A stretch of DNA of 64,000 nt. Origin: Alginatibacterium sediminis. Its GTDB lineage: Bacteria; Pseudomonadota; Gammaproteobacteria; Enterobacterales; Celerinatantimonadaceae. A program made the translations under genes and the position numbers. Position 1 is the first letter of the stretch; every line of letters begins with the position of its first letter. The stretch spans positions 1,055,755-1,119,754 of the forward strand of contig NZ_RAQO01000004.1 of NCBI RefSeq assembly GCF_003610775.1. Reading direction: 5' to 3'. Below the pieces are notes generated by a model, which ran no database searches, was not told where the DNA came from, and saw only the letters and a list, made by a program, of their open reading frames with translations. Positions 27,542-36,812 of this stretch are shown here, piece by piece.

Positions 27542-27563
27542 AACTAAGTATCTAAACTTAGTT
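27542..27563. promoter_or_regulatory. Inverted repeat in the sulfatase promoter region
   Basis: AACTAAG (27542-27548) and CTTAGTT (27557-27563), 7-8-7 symmetric, 28 bases before the sulfatase ATG. The position suits a repressor site or 5' mRNA hairpin. The regulator is unknown. Confidence 0.45.
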
Positions 27564-27591
27564 ACAATAGAATAACAATGGATGGTTAACT

Positions 27592-29088
27592 ATGAATAAG
27601 TTGAAGATGAGTGCTCTTGCGTTGGGGGTGATTTTTTCCCAATCCGCCTTCGCAACAACTGACACCAATAAGCCTAATATTTTGGCAATATGGGGGGATG
27701 ATATTGGTCCATTTAATATCAGCGCCTACAATCGCGGTGTCATGGGCTACCAAACCCCAAATATTGATCGCATCGCAAACGAAGGGATCCTCTTTACTGA
27801 TTCATATGGCGATCAAAGTTGCACAGCGGGTCGTGCTGGTTTTATTCTAGGTCAGCATCCTATTCGTACAGGCTTAACTAAAGTCGGCTTACCAGGCGCA
27901 AAAGAAGGGATTAATAAAGCAGACCCTACAATTGCTGAGCTATTAAAGCCGATGGGTTATATGACAGGACAATTTGGTAAAAATCACTTAGGTGACCAAG
28001 ATGAACATTTGCCAACCAACCATGGCTTCGATGAGTTTTTTGGTAATCTTTATCACCTGAATGCAGAGGATGAGCCAGAACACGCCGATTACCCTAAAGA
28101 CCCAGAGTTTAAAAAACGTTTTGGTCCGCGAGGCGCAATTCACTCTTTTGCAGATGGCAAAATTGAAGACACCGGCCCTGTAACCAAAAAACGTATGGAA
28201 ACCATCGATGAAGAGTTCTTAGGTGCTGCATTAAGCTTTATCGATAAGGCTCATACTCAAAAGAAACCTTTCTTTGTATGGTTTAATTCGACTCGTATGC
28301 ATATCTGGACGCGCCTAAAAGCAGAATCAGAAGGTGTGACTGGCCAAGGAATCTACGCAGATGGCATGACGGAGCATGATGGACACGTTGGTCAGCTGTT
28401 AGACAAACTGGAAGAGTTGGGCATCGCTGAAAACACAATCGTTATGTATTCAACCGATAATGGTGCTGAACTACTATTGTGGCCAGATGGAGGATATACG
28501 CCGTTTAGAGGAGAGAAAAATTCTAACTGGGAAGGCGGTTACCGTATACCTATGCTGGTAAAATGGCCAAATAAAATAAAACCAAATCAAATATCAAATG
28601 AAATAATTTCATTACAAGATTGGATGCCAACACTGTTAGCCGCTGCTGGTGATGACCAAATTACCGAGAAGTTAAAGAAGGGCACAACTATCGGTGGTAC
28701 TGAGTATAAAGTGCATTTGGATGGACATAATTTCTTACCACACTTTATGGATACATCTATACCTGGGCCACGTAAAGACTTTATATATGCATCGGATACA
28801 GGTGATATTGTAGCTATTCGTGATGGTGATTACAAAATGGTATTTAAAGAACAACGTGCACATGCACTAGCGACTTGGCAAGACCCTTATGTAGAACTCC
28901 GCGCACCCAAAATATTTAATTTGCGCATGGACCCTTATGAGCGCATGGATCATGAGTCAGAAGGTTATGGTAAGTGGTGGGCTGAACATATGTTCCTTAT
29001 GGCTCCAGCTATGGTTAAAGTTGGACAATTTAAAGCTACCTTTGAAGAGTTCCCACAACGTCAAAAACCCGGTAGTTTTGTTCCTTAG
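27592..29088 (+). CDS. Secreted formylglycine-type sulfatase
   Basis: A 498-residue alkaline-phosphatase-fold sulfatase. The signal peptide is about residues 1-21 (ending AFA). The metal-binding acidic pair is Asp36/Asp37 (WGDDIG). The modification motif is CTAGR (Cys77 to Arg81), i.e. C-x-A-x-R, so Cys77 must be oxidised to formylglycine. Other conserved blocks are GKNHLGD and STDNGAE. It hydrolyses a sulfate ester, probably periplasmic, possibly from algal or animal sulfated glycans. Substrate is not readable. The Ala variant of the motif is less common than C-x-P-x-R. A terminator lies between it and the next operon. Confidence 0.9.
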   Translation: MNKLKMSALALGVIFSQSAFATTDTNKPNILAIWGDDIGPFNISAYNRGVMGYQTPNIDRIANEGILFTDSYGDQSCTAGRAGFILGQHPIRTGLTKVGLPGAKEGINKADPTIAELLKPMGYMTGQFGKNHLGDQDEHLPTNHGFDEFFGNLYHLNAEDEPEHADYPKDPEFKKRFGPRGAIHSFADGKIEDTGPVTKKRMETIDEEFLGAALSFIDKAHTQKKPFFVWFNSTRMHIWTRLKAESEGVTGQGIYADGMTEHDGHVGQLLDKLEELGIAENTIVMYSTDNGAELLLWPDGGYTPFRGEKNSNWEGGYRIPMLVKWPNKIKPNQISNEIISLQDWMPTLLAAAGDDQITEKLKKGTTIGGTEYKVHLDGHNFLPHFMDTSIPGPRKDFIYASDTGDIVAIRDGDYKMVFKEQRAHALATWQDPYVELRAPKIFNLRMDPYERMDHESEGYGKWWAEHMFLMAPAMVKVGQFKATFEEFPQRQKPGSFVP

Positions 29089-29118
29089 AGCAATTGACGA
29101 TTTTAAATAACAATCTCA

Positions 29119-29151
29119 CAAGGCTGTTTCACCAATTGAACGGCCTTTTTT
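29119..29151 (+). terminator. Terminator between the sulfatase and the FGE-fold gene
   Basis: Arms AAGGC..GTTTCA and TGAAC.GGCCTT around a short loop, followed by TTTTTT near 29146-29151. It would separate sulfatase transcription from the downstream operon, or allow partial readthrough. Confidence 0.75.
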
Positions 29152-29194
29152 AGTGACGATAGGCAGTTTGAACGTTTTTGTTTAAGGAGAGCTT

Positions 29195-30049
29195 TTGAAG
29201 TTCTTACAGACTATTTTTAAATCCAGGCTAACCGTATTAGTCCTATTTACCTTACAAATCCATCCTTCGTTTGCTGGATCTGCTCAGTATATTTTTCCGG
29301 GTTTTTCGTCATTAGATAAAACTAGCCCAACTTACGCTGCGAATCTAAAAGCATTAATTTTGGCCGACCTTGTGCGTGTTGAAGGTGGAACGTTTAACAT
29401 GGGTTCGGATCTACCCAGCGCAAGAAAGAGAGAAAAACCTGTCCACGAAGTAGAACTAGATACGTTCTATATTGCTAAAACCGAGCTAAGTCAGCAGCTT
29501 TTCGAACATATAATGGGCTGGAATTATAGCTATTTTGCCTGTGAGTTTTGCGCTGTAAACAATTTGAGCTGGAAAAATGCACAATCCTTCATTTTAAAGC
29601 TAAACACCATTACTGGATTAAAGCTCAACTTTCCAAGCGAAGCTCAATGGGAATTTGCCGCAAAAGGTGGAAACCAATCAAAAGGCTATACCTTCAGCGG
29701 TTCAGATAACATTGATGAGGTAGCGTGGAATGCCAATAATGCGCAAAAACGCAGCCGCGCTGTCGCTTCACTCAAACCAAATGAACTAGGCTTATATGAT
29801 ATGACTGGGAATTTGTGGGAATTTGTATTGGACGATATGAGCCGAGTTGCCTACCAGCATAGTGAGCTTAAAAACCCAGTCTATAGCATCACCGATGATT
29901 CAAGTAAAACGACCATGAAGGTAATACGCGGTGGAGGTTATGAGTTTTCTGCGGCCGAGTCTGAAGTGTTCAAGCGCGATGGGGCAACCAGCAATGTTCG
30001 CATGCCTGATATTGGTTTTAGGCTTGCAATGAATGACGATGCGAACTAA
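29195..30049 (+). CDS. Exported FGE-sulfatase-fold protein lacking the catalytic cysteines
   Basis: A 284-residue protein starting at TTG 29195 behind AAGGAGA, with a signal peptide (about 1-28). The FGE/SUMF fold begins at VRVEGGTFNMGSD (about 60-72) and shows the usual marks FPSEAQWEFAAKGG, GLYDMTGNLWEF, VIRGGGYEF and GFRLA. In aerobic formylglycine-generating enzymes two cysteines lie between RGGS and the GFR end; here that stretch (246-276) has none. The only cysteines are at 116 and 119 (CEFC). It is therefore unlikely to modify the neighbouring sulfatase itself. It may be a pseudo-enzyme, binding subunit or other FGE-fold activity. It leads the MoxR-Bat operon. Confidence 0.82.
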   Translation: MKFLQTIFKSRLTVLVLFTLQIHPSFAGSAQYIFPGFSSLDKTSPTYAANLKALILADLVRVEGGTFNMGSDLPSARKREKPVHEVELDTFYIAKTELSQQLFEHIMGWNYSYFACEFCAVNNLSWKNAQSFILKLNTITGLKLNFPSEAQWEFAAKGGNQSKGYTFSGSDNIDEVAWNANNAQKRSRAVASLKPNELGLYDMTGNLWEFVLDDMSRVAYQHSELKNPVYSITDDSSKTTMKVIRGGGYEFSAAESEVFKRDGATSNVRMPDIGFRLAMNDDAN

Positions 30050-30112
30050 AGATAATTAATTTAAATAAATTTTGCGACACGTTTTGATTTTACAACATGA
30101 GGGATATCGAAC

Positions 30113-31099
30113 ATGAGCCTTGCGTACCAAAGCATCATTGCACTCGAAGAACAGCTAAATAAGTCGGTCATAGGTCAAGAAAACGTCGTGCGCGCCTTAA
30201 TACTATCGCTAATCAGTGGTGGTCATGTCTTGCTAGAAGGATTGCCAGGAACGGCCAAAACTCGCTCAGTAAAGCTACTCGCTGAAAATCTAAATATAGC
30301 GTTTGGACGAATACAATTTACCCCAGACCTACTGCCCTCAGACGTCACCGGATCGGAGGTATATCGTGAAGTAAACGGCAAACCCGATCTCTCGTTTAAA
30401 CCTGGCCCAATATTCAACTCGATTGTACTTGCCGATGAAATTAATCGCGCCCCAGCAAAAGTACAAGCTGCGCTCTTAGAAGCGATGGAAGAAAAGACAG
30501 TGACCGCCGCTGGCGTTACCAACAACTTACCCAACCCGTTTATGGTGCTTGCCACGCAAAACCCCATTGAACAAGAAGGTACCTATCCCCTGCCCGAAGC
30601 GCAGATGGATAGATTTCTTATGAAAGTTGAAGTCTTTTACCCGGATGCTGATTCAGAGCTGGATATCATTCGATTGGTGAGATCTGAAGAACAAGACGCC
30701 AAGTCTGATAATGATTCAAACCAAGCGCAGCCTCACTTCGATATCAATACTGTACTCGAAGGCAAAGAAGCGATAAAAACAATCCATATATCTGAAACCG
30801 TTGAGAAGTACATCGTTGATCTGGTGATGGCAACTCGCAAACCTGAACTGTATCCAAATGGTTCACTCAGTCGCTGGATTTCCGTTGGTGCGAGTCCTCG
30901 AGCTTCTATAGCTTTAGACCGCTGTGCCCGAGCCAGCGCTTGGATAGAAGGACGTGACTTTGTTAGTCCGGATGACGTTCGAGCTGTGATCCATGCCGTT
31001 TTAGGTCACCGAATTACCTTAACCTTTGATGCTGCGGCAGACAGTATTTCTAGCAAAGAGGTCATCAACGAAATTCTTGACCTGGTTGTATTGGCATAA
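30113..31099 (+). CDS. MoxR-family AAA+ ATPase
   Basis: A 328-residue cytoplasmic AAA+ protein. Walker A is GLPGTAKT (43-50), Walker B is VLADEINRAP (Asp108, Glu109), and sensor 1 is in LATQNP. The C-terminal lid follows (GASPRASIALDRCARA). MoxR ATPases act as chaperones with VWA partners in metal insertion or maturation. The GAGGGA RBS is good. It is followed at 10 bases by the DUF58 gene and leads the Bat-like set. Confidence 0.93.
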   Translation: MSLAYQSIIALEEQLNKSVIGQENVVRALILSLISGGHVLLEGLPGTAKTRSVKLLAENLNIAFGRIQFTPDLLPSDVTGSEVYREVNGKPDLSFKPGPIFNSIVLADEINRAPAKVQAALLEAMEEKTVTAAGVTNNLPNPFMVLATQNPIEQEGTYPLPEAQMDRFLMKVEVFYPDADSELDIIRLVRSEEQDAKSDNDSNQAQPHFDINTVLEGKEAIKTIHISETVEKYIVDLVMATRKPELYPNGSLSRWISVGASPRASIALDRCARASAWIEGRDFVSPDDVRAVIHAVLGHRITLTFDAAADSISSKEVINEILDLVVLA

Positions 31100-31108
31100 G
31101 GATTTCCA

Positions 31109-32059
31109 ATGGCCAAAAAAAGTCAACTAATACCAGGCGAAGACGACCCTCGTATTTACGCAGACTTTCAACGCTTAATTAAGTTTAAGTATATGAAGAA
31201 CAATTTCACCTTAACGCCTTATGATAAATCTGCGGGCTTAATGTCAGGCCGGCATGTATCCAAATTTAGAGGCCGGGGCTTAAATTTTGAAGAGTTTCGT
31301 CATTATCAAGAAGGTGACGACATTCGTTCTATGGACTGGCGCGTCACCATGCGAACAAGGCAACCTTACGTTCGCGTCTATAGCGAAGAAAAAGACCTGC
31401 CAGTAGTATTGCTGGTTGATCAACGTAAAAGTATGTTCTTTTCATCTCAAGATACCATGAAGTCAGTGATCGCAGCGGAGCTGGCTTCGGTATGTGCATG
31501 GCAAGTTCTCAAAGACACCGACCGCGTGGGTTGCATGACCTTTGCTGATAACCAACACTCATGGATAGCACCACAGCGTAGTCAGCAAAACACCTTACAA
31601 ATCATCCGAGAAATTGAGCAATATAATCGTAAGCTAGGAGCACTAGTACCAAACCAAGTATCCCCATCAGAGTCGCTGAATCATGCCTTAAAGCGATTAA
31701 ATGAAATGAAACTCAAAGGGGCCTTAGTTCTCATGTTCAGCGACTTTAAAGGGCTTGACGAAAAAGCAAAAGCCCAACTCCAAGCCATTCAAAGTGCCAA
31801 TGATGTACTCGGAATAAGAATCTCCGACCCTCTTGAGCATAAGTTTAAAGACTCACTTGAGTTCTATGCTACTGATGGCGATCATCAAGTTGCGGTATCC
31901 AAAGATTCATCTGAGCTCGCTACGCGCTATAAACAGTATGCTAGCTTGCAAAGAGAACAATTAAAGAAACTATTTACCACTAAATCCACTCCCTATATTG
32001 AAATAGGCACCGACGGCTTACACGTAAGTGAATTTCAATTGGCAATGGGGGGGAAATAG
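31109..32059 (+). CDS. DUF58 (MoxR-associated VWA-like) protein
   Basis: A 316-residue cytoplasmic protein. The DUF58 signature is clear: GRGLNFEEFRHYQEGDDIRSMDWRVTMRTRQPYVR (about 50-85), followed by a degenerate VWA-like domain (VVLLVDQRKSMFF), with D-x-x-x-S in place of D-x-S-x-S. Partner of MoxR in many operons, where it is thought to recruit the ATPase. The gene ends in a run of seven Gs (32047-32053) that doubles as part of the next gene's ribosome site. Confidence 0.9.
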   Translation: MAKKSQLIPGEDDPRIYADFQRLIKFKYMKNNFTLTPYDKSAGLMSGRHVSKFRGRGLNFEEFRHYQEGDDIRSMDWRVTMRTRQPYVRVYSEEKDLPVVLLVDQRKSMFFSSQDTMKSVIAAELASVCAWQVLKDTDRVGCMTFADNQHSWIAPQRSQQNTLQIIREIEQYNRKLGALVPNQVSPSESLNHALKRLNEMKLKGALVLMFSDFKGLDEKAKAQLQAIQSANDVLGIRISDPLEHKFKDSLEFYATDGDHQVAVSKDSSELATRYKQYASLQREQLKKLFTTKSTPYIEIGTDGLHVSEFQLAMGGK

Positions 32060-32060
32060 A

Positions 32061-32546
32061 ATGTCCTCTAACAACTCCTTGCTTGCATCACTTATCGACC
32101 CGGTATTACCCGAAACCATATCGATGTGGCCAGTAACCCTAGGTTGGAAGGTTTTACTGTTACTGGGCATTTTAGTTGCGGCTTATTTATTGGTAAAAAA
32201 AATACTGTTGTGGAGGAGCAATCAATATCGAAGAGACGCGCTTAAAGCACTAACTAATTTGGACTCTCTACCGACCTTACAAGCTCTGGGATTAATGAAT
32301 CATACCCTTAAGCACGCCGCCTGCATTGCTTTCAGTGCTGAAAAAGTCGCATCTTTACATCATGCACCCTGGCTCGATTTTCTAAACCAAACATCGCCCA
32401 ATGAATTTGTAACACCAGTCACTCAACAATGGCAAGCTGCGTTATACGATCCCCGAGCCTGTAAAACAATCAGTGCCAATGAGCGACAACAACTAGCAGA
32501 ATTAGCCCGCTGTTGGCTAAAACAACATGAGGTAAATCATGATTGA
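32061..32546 (+). CDS. DUF4381 membrane protein of the MoxR-Bat operon
   Basis: A 161-residue protein with one membrane helix (about 24-44; KVLLLLGILVAAYLLVKKILLW) followed by a helical cytoplasmic domain, the DUF4381 layout. These small proteins sit between DUF58 and VWA genes in MoxR-Bat operons. ATG 32061 begins one base after the DUF58 stop codon, with a GGGGGGGAAA ribosome site formed by the end of DUF58, suggesting translational coupling. It overlaps the next gene by 8 bases. Confidence 0.85.
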   Translation: MSSNNSLLASLIDPVLPETISMWPVTLGWKVLLLLGILVAAYLLVKKILLWRSNQYRRDALKALTNLDSLPTLQALGLMNHTLKHAACIAFSAEKVASLHHAPWLDFLNQTSPNEFVTPVTQQWQAALYDPRACKTISANERQQLAELARCWLKQHEVNHD

Positions 32547-33594
32547 ATTTGCACATCCTTGGGCGTTCATCTTGTGCATACTCCCTTATGCTGTATACCG
32601 ATTTGCCCCCCCTTATCAGACCAAACAGTCGGCGGTGCAAGTTCCCTTTTTTGATGTCTTGGTTAATGTACTAGGCCTTAAGCCAAGTAAGGGAGCAACA
32701 CAATTACAACCCACACTTTGGCAACGCGCTTCTTTGGGCTTTGGTTGGTTGTTGTTAGTTGTAGCAATGGCAAAACCTGTTTGGTTAGATGAACCACAAA
32801 CACGCGATGTAGTAGGCAGAGACTTAATGGTGGTGGTTGATCTTTCGGGTTCTATGGCTACCGAAGACTTCAGCGACTCTCAAGGCAACAAAATATCACG
32901 GCTAGACGCCGCTAAAAATGTACTCAGCGACTTTAGCCAACAACGAAAAGGTGACCGTTTAGGTTTAATTTTATTTGGAGATTCTGCATTCTTACAATCT
33001 CCATTTACAGCAGATCACAAGGCATGGACCGATTTGCTAATGGAAACCCGCGTCGCAATGGCAGGCGCTGGTACGCATCTAGGCGATGCCATTGGACTAG
33101 GAATCAAAACCTTTAGAAAAGAAAACGATACTGCCGATACTGCGATCATCAGCGACGAGCAGACTGAAAAGCAAAAGGTGCTGATCGTACTTACTGATGG
33201 CAACGACACCAACAGCCTGGTGCCCCCTATTGAAGCGGCAAAAATTGCGGCCCAAGACGCTATTCGTATTTATATGGTTGCGATTGGCGATCCAGTCACC
33301 GTTGGCGAAAATGCCATGGATATGGACGTCATTGAGCAAGTAGCAACACTTACTCAAGGTAAAGCGTTTGTTGCCTTATCACCATCAGAACTTACTGAGA
33401 TTTATCAAACCATTTCAGAATTAGAGCCGGCGCTTTTCGAAAGCTTTACCTATCAAGCTAAAGTATCAATACACCATATTCCAATTTTGATTTTGATGCT
33501 CAACTATCTAATTATGATGTGTTTTTATACCTTGAAACGATATGTATTAAAGGAAAAAAATAAAACGACAGAGGAGGCAAAGCATGGAATTTGA
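32539..33594 (+). CDS. BatA-like VWA-domain membrane protein
   Basis: A 351-residue protein with a short hydrophobic N-terminus (about 5-20), a second helix (about 65-80), a VWA domain with an intact MIDAS motif DLSGS (Asp101, Ser103, Ser105) and later TDGND, and a C-terminal helix (about 312-330). This is the BatA/aerotolerance layout, in which the VWA domain faces the periplasm and binds a metal-bridged partner. It overlaps DUF4381 by 8 bases and the next gene by 11, so translation is coupled. Confidence 0.88.
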   Translation: MIEFAHPWAFILCILPYAVYRFAPPYQTKQSAVQVPFFDVLVNVLGLKPSKGATQLQPTLWQRASLGFGWLLLVVAMAKPVWLDEPQTRDVVGRDLMVVVDLSGSMATEDFSDSQGNKISRLDAAKNVLSDFSQQRKGDRLGLILFGDSAFLQSPFTADHKAWTDLLMETRVAMAGAGTHLGDAIGLGIKTFRKENDTADTAIISDEQTEKQKVLIVLTDGNDTNSLVPPIEAAKIAAQDAIRIYMVAIGDPVTVGENAMDMDVIEQVATLTQGKAFVALSPSELTEIYQTISELEPALFESFTYQAKVSIHHIPILILMLNYLIMMCFYTLKRYVLKEKNKTTEEAKHGI

Positions 33595-35203
33595 GATCAT
33601 TAAGCAGTTTCATTTTCTTCGACCACTTTTCCTCTGGTTATTAGTCCCTGTGCTTGTTTTTATTTATATAAACTGGCGAAGCACTGAGAAGCAGCAAGAC
33701 TGGATGAATGTGCTACCGGCGCATTTAGTCTCAGTGCTACGTGTAGGCGAAAGTGGTTGGTCTAAACAGCTCCCCCTAAAACTTGGTTTACTCGCCTGTT
33801 TTATTTTCATCTTTATTATTGCTGGTCCTGCTTGGCACAAACAAGCATCCCCCTTTGGTGAAGATGCAGCAAATATGATTATTGTTGTTGACGTTTCCGA
33901 GTCCATGTTGCAAAAAGATGTAGCACCCAATCGCTTGCTACGAGCAAAACAAAAAATCCTAGATATACTAGATTTACGTAAAACTGGGCAAACCGGACTC
34001 ATTGTTTTCTCAGGTAGCGCACATATAGCAATGCCACTGACCAAAGACCAACAAGTATTCTCACCTTTACTTGAATCAATATCGCCTAAAGTGATGCCGC
34101 GAGAAGGGAAGTTTGCGCAATATACAGTCCCTTTAATTGAAAACATGCTCAAAGAAATCACTTCTCCCAGCACCATTTTGCTATTAACTGATGGAGTAAA
34201 CGAAGCCAGTTCGATGGCATTTAGTAACTATCTATCAAACTCACCCAATCAATTACTAATTTTAGGTATTGGCAATGAAAAAGTACAAGCTGATATCCCC
34301 TATGAATATCAGACACTTAAGAAACTAGCTTCGGATACCGGAGGGGCGTTTCGTAGTATTAGTGCCGATAACGACGACGTAGAATGGGTGGTGAAAAAAG
34401 CTGAATACAACATGTTGATTAGCGCTGACAACACCATGCCTTGGGTGGACTCTGGTTACCCGCTCACTTTTTTAGTTGCATTGGTATTCTTATCTTGGTT
34501 TAGAAAAGGCTTTTTAGTGAAATGGTGCCTCATCATTGGATTCACATCGATATCAATGGCACCAGCCCCCGTTCAAGCAGCGCAATGGAATTTCATGGAC
34601 CTTTGGCTTACAGCCGACCAACAAGGACAACTTTTGTTCGAAAAACAGCAGTACAGTGAAGCTGCCAATACCTTCGAAACCACCAGCTGGAAGGCCGCCA
34701 GTTATTATTTAGCCGGTGAATACGATCTAGCACAGAACTACTTTTTACGAGAAGACTCATTGAGCGCGAAATTTGGGGCAGCCGCGGCGTTGGCACATCA
34801 AAGAGAGTATGTTGCAGCACGGGCTATGTACCAAGAGATCGTTAGTGCTGACCCTGAGTTTCCAGGGGCGCAGCAAAATGCTGAGCTTATGCAAAGCATT
34901 ATTGACCAAATCGATCAGTTTTCAGAGAGTCAATCCAACAACAACGAAGACCTATCAAGTAAAGAGCTGGGAGATGAACCCCAAACCAGCGAGGGCAGCG
35001 AGACCCAAGTAAGCCAAGAGCAGTTGATTGAAGAAACACTGTCTTCAGAGGACATCATGAATAATGAAGAGCTCAGCGAAAAGTGGATGAAACGGGTTGA
35101 GAGTAACCTAGAAACATTCCTTGGATCTAAATTCTATTATCAACTCGAAGACGGCAACGCGACCATGGAGTACAGCTCAGATGATAAAGCTCTTAGTGAA
35201 TAA
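33584..35203 (+). CDS. BatB/BatC-like VWA and TPR protein
   Basis: A 539-residue fusion. Two N-terminal helices (about 13-28, 64-82) and a VWA domain with MIDAS DVSES (Asp103, Ser105, Ser107; the middle residue is Glu instead of the common Gly) are followed by a third helix (about 295-325), then TPR-like repeats (about 345-445; KQQYSEAANTFE, GEYDLAQNYF, REYVAARAMYQEI) and an acidic, low-complexity tail. It combines what are separate BatB and BatC proteins in some bacteria. The RBS GGAGG is strong. The last 23 bases overlap the next gene. Confidence 0.88.
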   Translation: MEFEIIKQFHFLRPLFLWLLVPVLVFIYINWRSTEKQQDWMNVLPAHLVSVLRVGESGWSKQLPLKLGLLACFIFIFIIAGPAWHKQASPFGEDAANMIIVVDVSESMLQKDVAPNRLLRAKQKILDILDLRKTGQTGLIVFSGSAHIAMPLTKDQQVFSPLLESISPKVMPREGKFAQYTVPLIENMLKEITSPSTILLLTDGVNEASSMAFSNYLSNSPNQLLILGIGNEKVQADIPYEYQTLKKLASDTGGAFRSISADNDDVEWVVKKAEYNMLISADNTMPWVDSGYPLTFLVALVFLSWFRKGFLVKWCLIIGFTSISMAPAPVQAAQWNFMDLWLTADQQGQLLFEKQQYSEAANTFETTSWKAASYYLAGEYDLAQNYFLREDSLSAKFGAAAALAHQREYVAARAMYQEIVSADPEFPGAQQNAELMQSIIDQIDQFSESQSNNNEDLSSKELGDEPQTSEGSETQVSQEQLIEETLSSEDIMNNEELSEKWMKRVESNLETFLGSKFYYQLEDGNATMEYSSDDKALSE

Positions 35204-36455
35204 ATTTATCTTACTGCTGATTATGTCGCTGCCTTTTCTAAGTGCTTCAGCGCTGACAATTTCCGACTTAGTCAACAATGAAAGCATCATTGCAAGCAGT
35301 TATGTCGATATTAAAGATCCCATTTCTATTGGAGGGGAAGTCACCTTAACTATTGATATATCTACCGATACTCAATTTGCACAGGGAACTCTAATTAAAC
35401 ATTTTGATCTCCCCAACGCAATCGTGCTTAAGCAAGGACCATTCGCGATCAACTCGGTGCTGCACAAAAACGGTAAACAGTATGTCAATCAGCTGTGGCA
35501 AATTCCTATTTATCCTCAACAAGGCGGGGATTATGTTATTCCTCCAATCGTCATAGAAGTGGGTGTCAAACACGGCGATGAAGTTATCAGTGGTAAGTTG
35601 CTTAGTGAGACAATCAATTTTTCCGCTTTTGTCCCCTCCCCTTATATGACAGACGAAAACCACTGGTTGGTTGCCGAAAATGCCAAACTGTCTGAAAAAG
35701 TGGTGACAACCATCGTTAATCAAACTGACAGTAGTGATGTGAAAGATCAGCAATCAGAGCCACAACTAAGCTCTAAACAATTGCATGTTGGCGACTCGAT
35801 AGAACGTGAAATAACCTTAAGTGCTAATGGATCTCTAGCTATGTTGTTTCCATCATTGATAGAAACTGGGGATTATCAAAGCTCTGGTGCCCGTGTTTAT
35901 ATTTCCCCAAGCGAGTATAACGATAAAGAATCGCGCGGAGTTCGCACCTCCAATCACATCGAAAAAGTGACTCTAATAGCGGATAAACCTGGTGAGATCG
36001 TTCTTCCCACTGTGGAACTTATATGGTGGGATATAAAAAAAGAACGCGAAGAGCGCTTACAACTTGAGGCTCAACGTTGGCAGGTTAAGCATACCTTTGT
36101 CAGCTTCGTTACCATGTACTGGCATTGGCTACTTGCGTTGCTCTTAGCCATTATCACGCTAGCGTATATTAGCTACCGCTTGTGGCTTGAGTTTAAGCAT
36201 AGAAAAGCAACCGGTACCTTACCGTTATGGTATCAGTTTAGAGTTGCACTTAAACAAAACCAAAAGGGACAAGCTGAAAGCCTTATTTATCGCAAAATGA
36301 TGCTAAAACATAATCGTCTAACTCTATTGGATCCATCGCAAGATGACCTTTTTAAAGAAAAGGCCCTAAGCTTGCAACAAATCCGATATCAAAAAGCTTC
36401 GTCTCATAGTGTTAAAAGATCATTGCTTCGTTCACTTTGGGATAAAATTCGCTAA
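35181..36455 (+). CDS. BatD-like membrane protein
   Basis: A 424-residue protein with a signal peptide (about 1-24; starts MIKLLVNKFILLLIMSL), a BatD-type beta-sandwich ectodomain (DPISIGGEVTLTIDISTD...), and one membrane helix near 315-335 (WHWLLALLLAIITLAYISY) with a basic cytoplasmic tail. ATG 35181 is chosen because it gives the signal peptide; it lies inside the end of the VWA-TPR gene. Last gene of the operon. The ectodomain probably contacts the VWA domains in the periplasm. No clear terminator follows. Confidence 0.85.
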   Translation: MIKLLVNKFILLLIMSLPFLSASALTISDLVNNESIIASSYVDIKDPISIGGEVTLTIDISTDTQFAQGTLIKHFDLPNAIVLKQGPFAINSVLHKNGKQYVNQLWQIPIYPQQGGDYVIPPIVIEVGVKHGDEVISGKLLSETINFSAFVPSPYMTDENHWLVAENAKLSEKVVTTIVNQTDSSDVKDQQSEPQLSSKQLHVGDSIEREITLSANGSLAMLFPSLIETGDYQSSGARVYISPSEYNDKESRGVRTSNHIEKVTLIADKPGEIVLPTVELIWWDIKKEREERLQLEAQRWQVKHTFVSFVTMYWHWLLALLLAIITLAYISYRLWLEFKHRKATGTLPLWYQFRVALKQNQKGQAESLIYRKMMLKHNRLTLLDPSQDDLFKEKALSLQQIRYQKASSHSVKRSLLRSLWDKIR

Positions 36456-36812
36456 GGCCTTAAAGTTTTCGTTTTTAGCCCCAAAACTTAGCTAATGCTT
36501 TGATGCTTAAAGCAATTAAAATAGCTGGCAGTTTAGCTAAGTAGAACTAACCGCTGGCTAAAAGCACGTAGTTTCACTGATAACAAAGCTTAAAAGACAT
36601 AAGGTTTACATCTAAGGTGAACTAAGACGATTGTTATTACTCCGCAGCCTATTCACGAGTAGCAAGTCCCTTTAGCTAGCCGCTAAACTATATTTTGTCT
36701 GAACTTCTGAACCCGATCAAAGTCCAAGTGCATCGCAGTTTAACAGTCTGAATTCGCTCTCATAAACCTCTTTCATCCAAGACTGACCCTGCGCATGCGC
36801 TACCCAAGATCT
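36456..36812. other. Intergenic region between batD and the kinase gene
   Basis: 357 bases between convergent genes. I found no gene, T-run hairpin or repeat I would defend. It contains several TTTAGC/GCTAA segments but no stable long stem. Confidence 0.4.

Noticed and set aside
29195-30049. Calling the FGE-fold protein the formylglycine-generating enzyme
   Set aside because: Both catalytic cysteines near the C-terminus are missing. Adjacency to the sulfatase alone is not enough.
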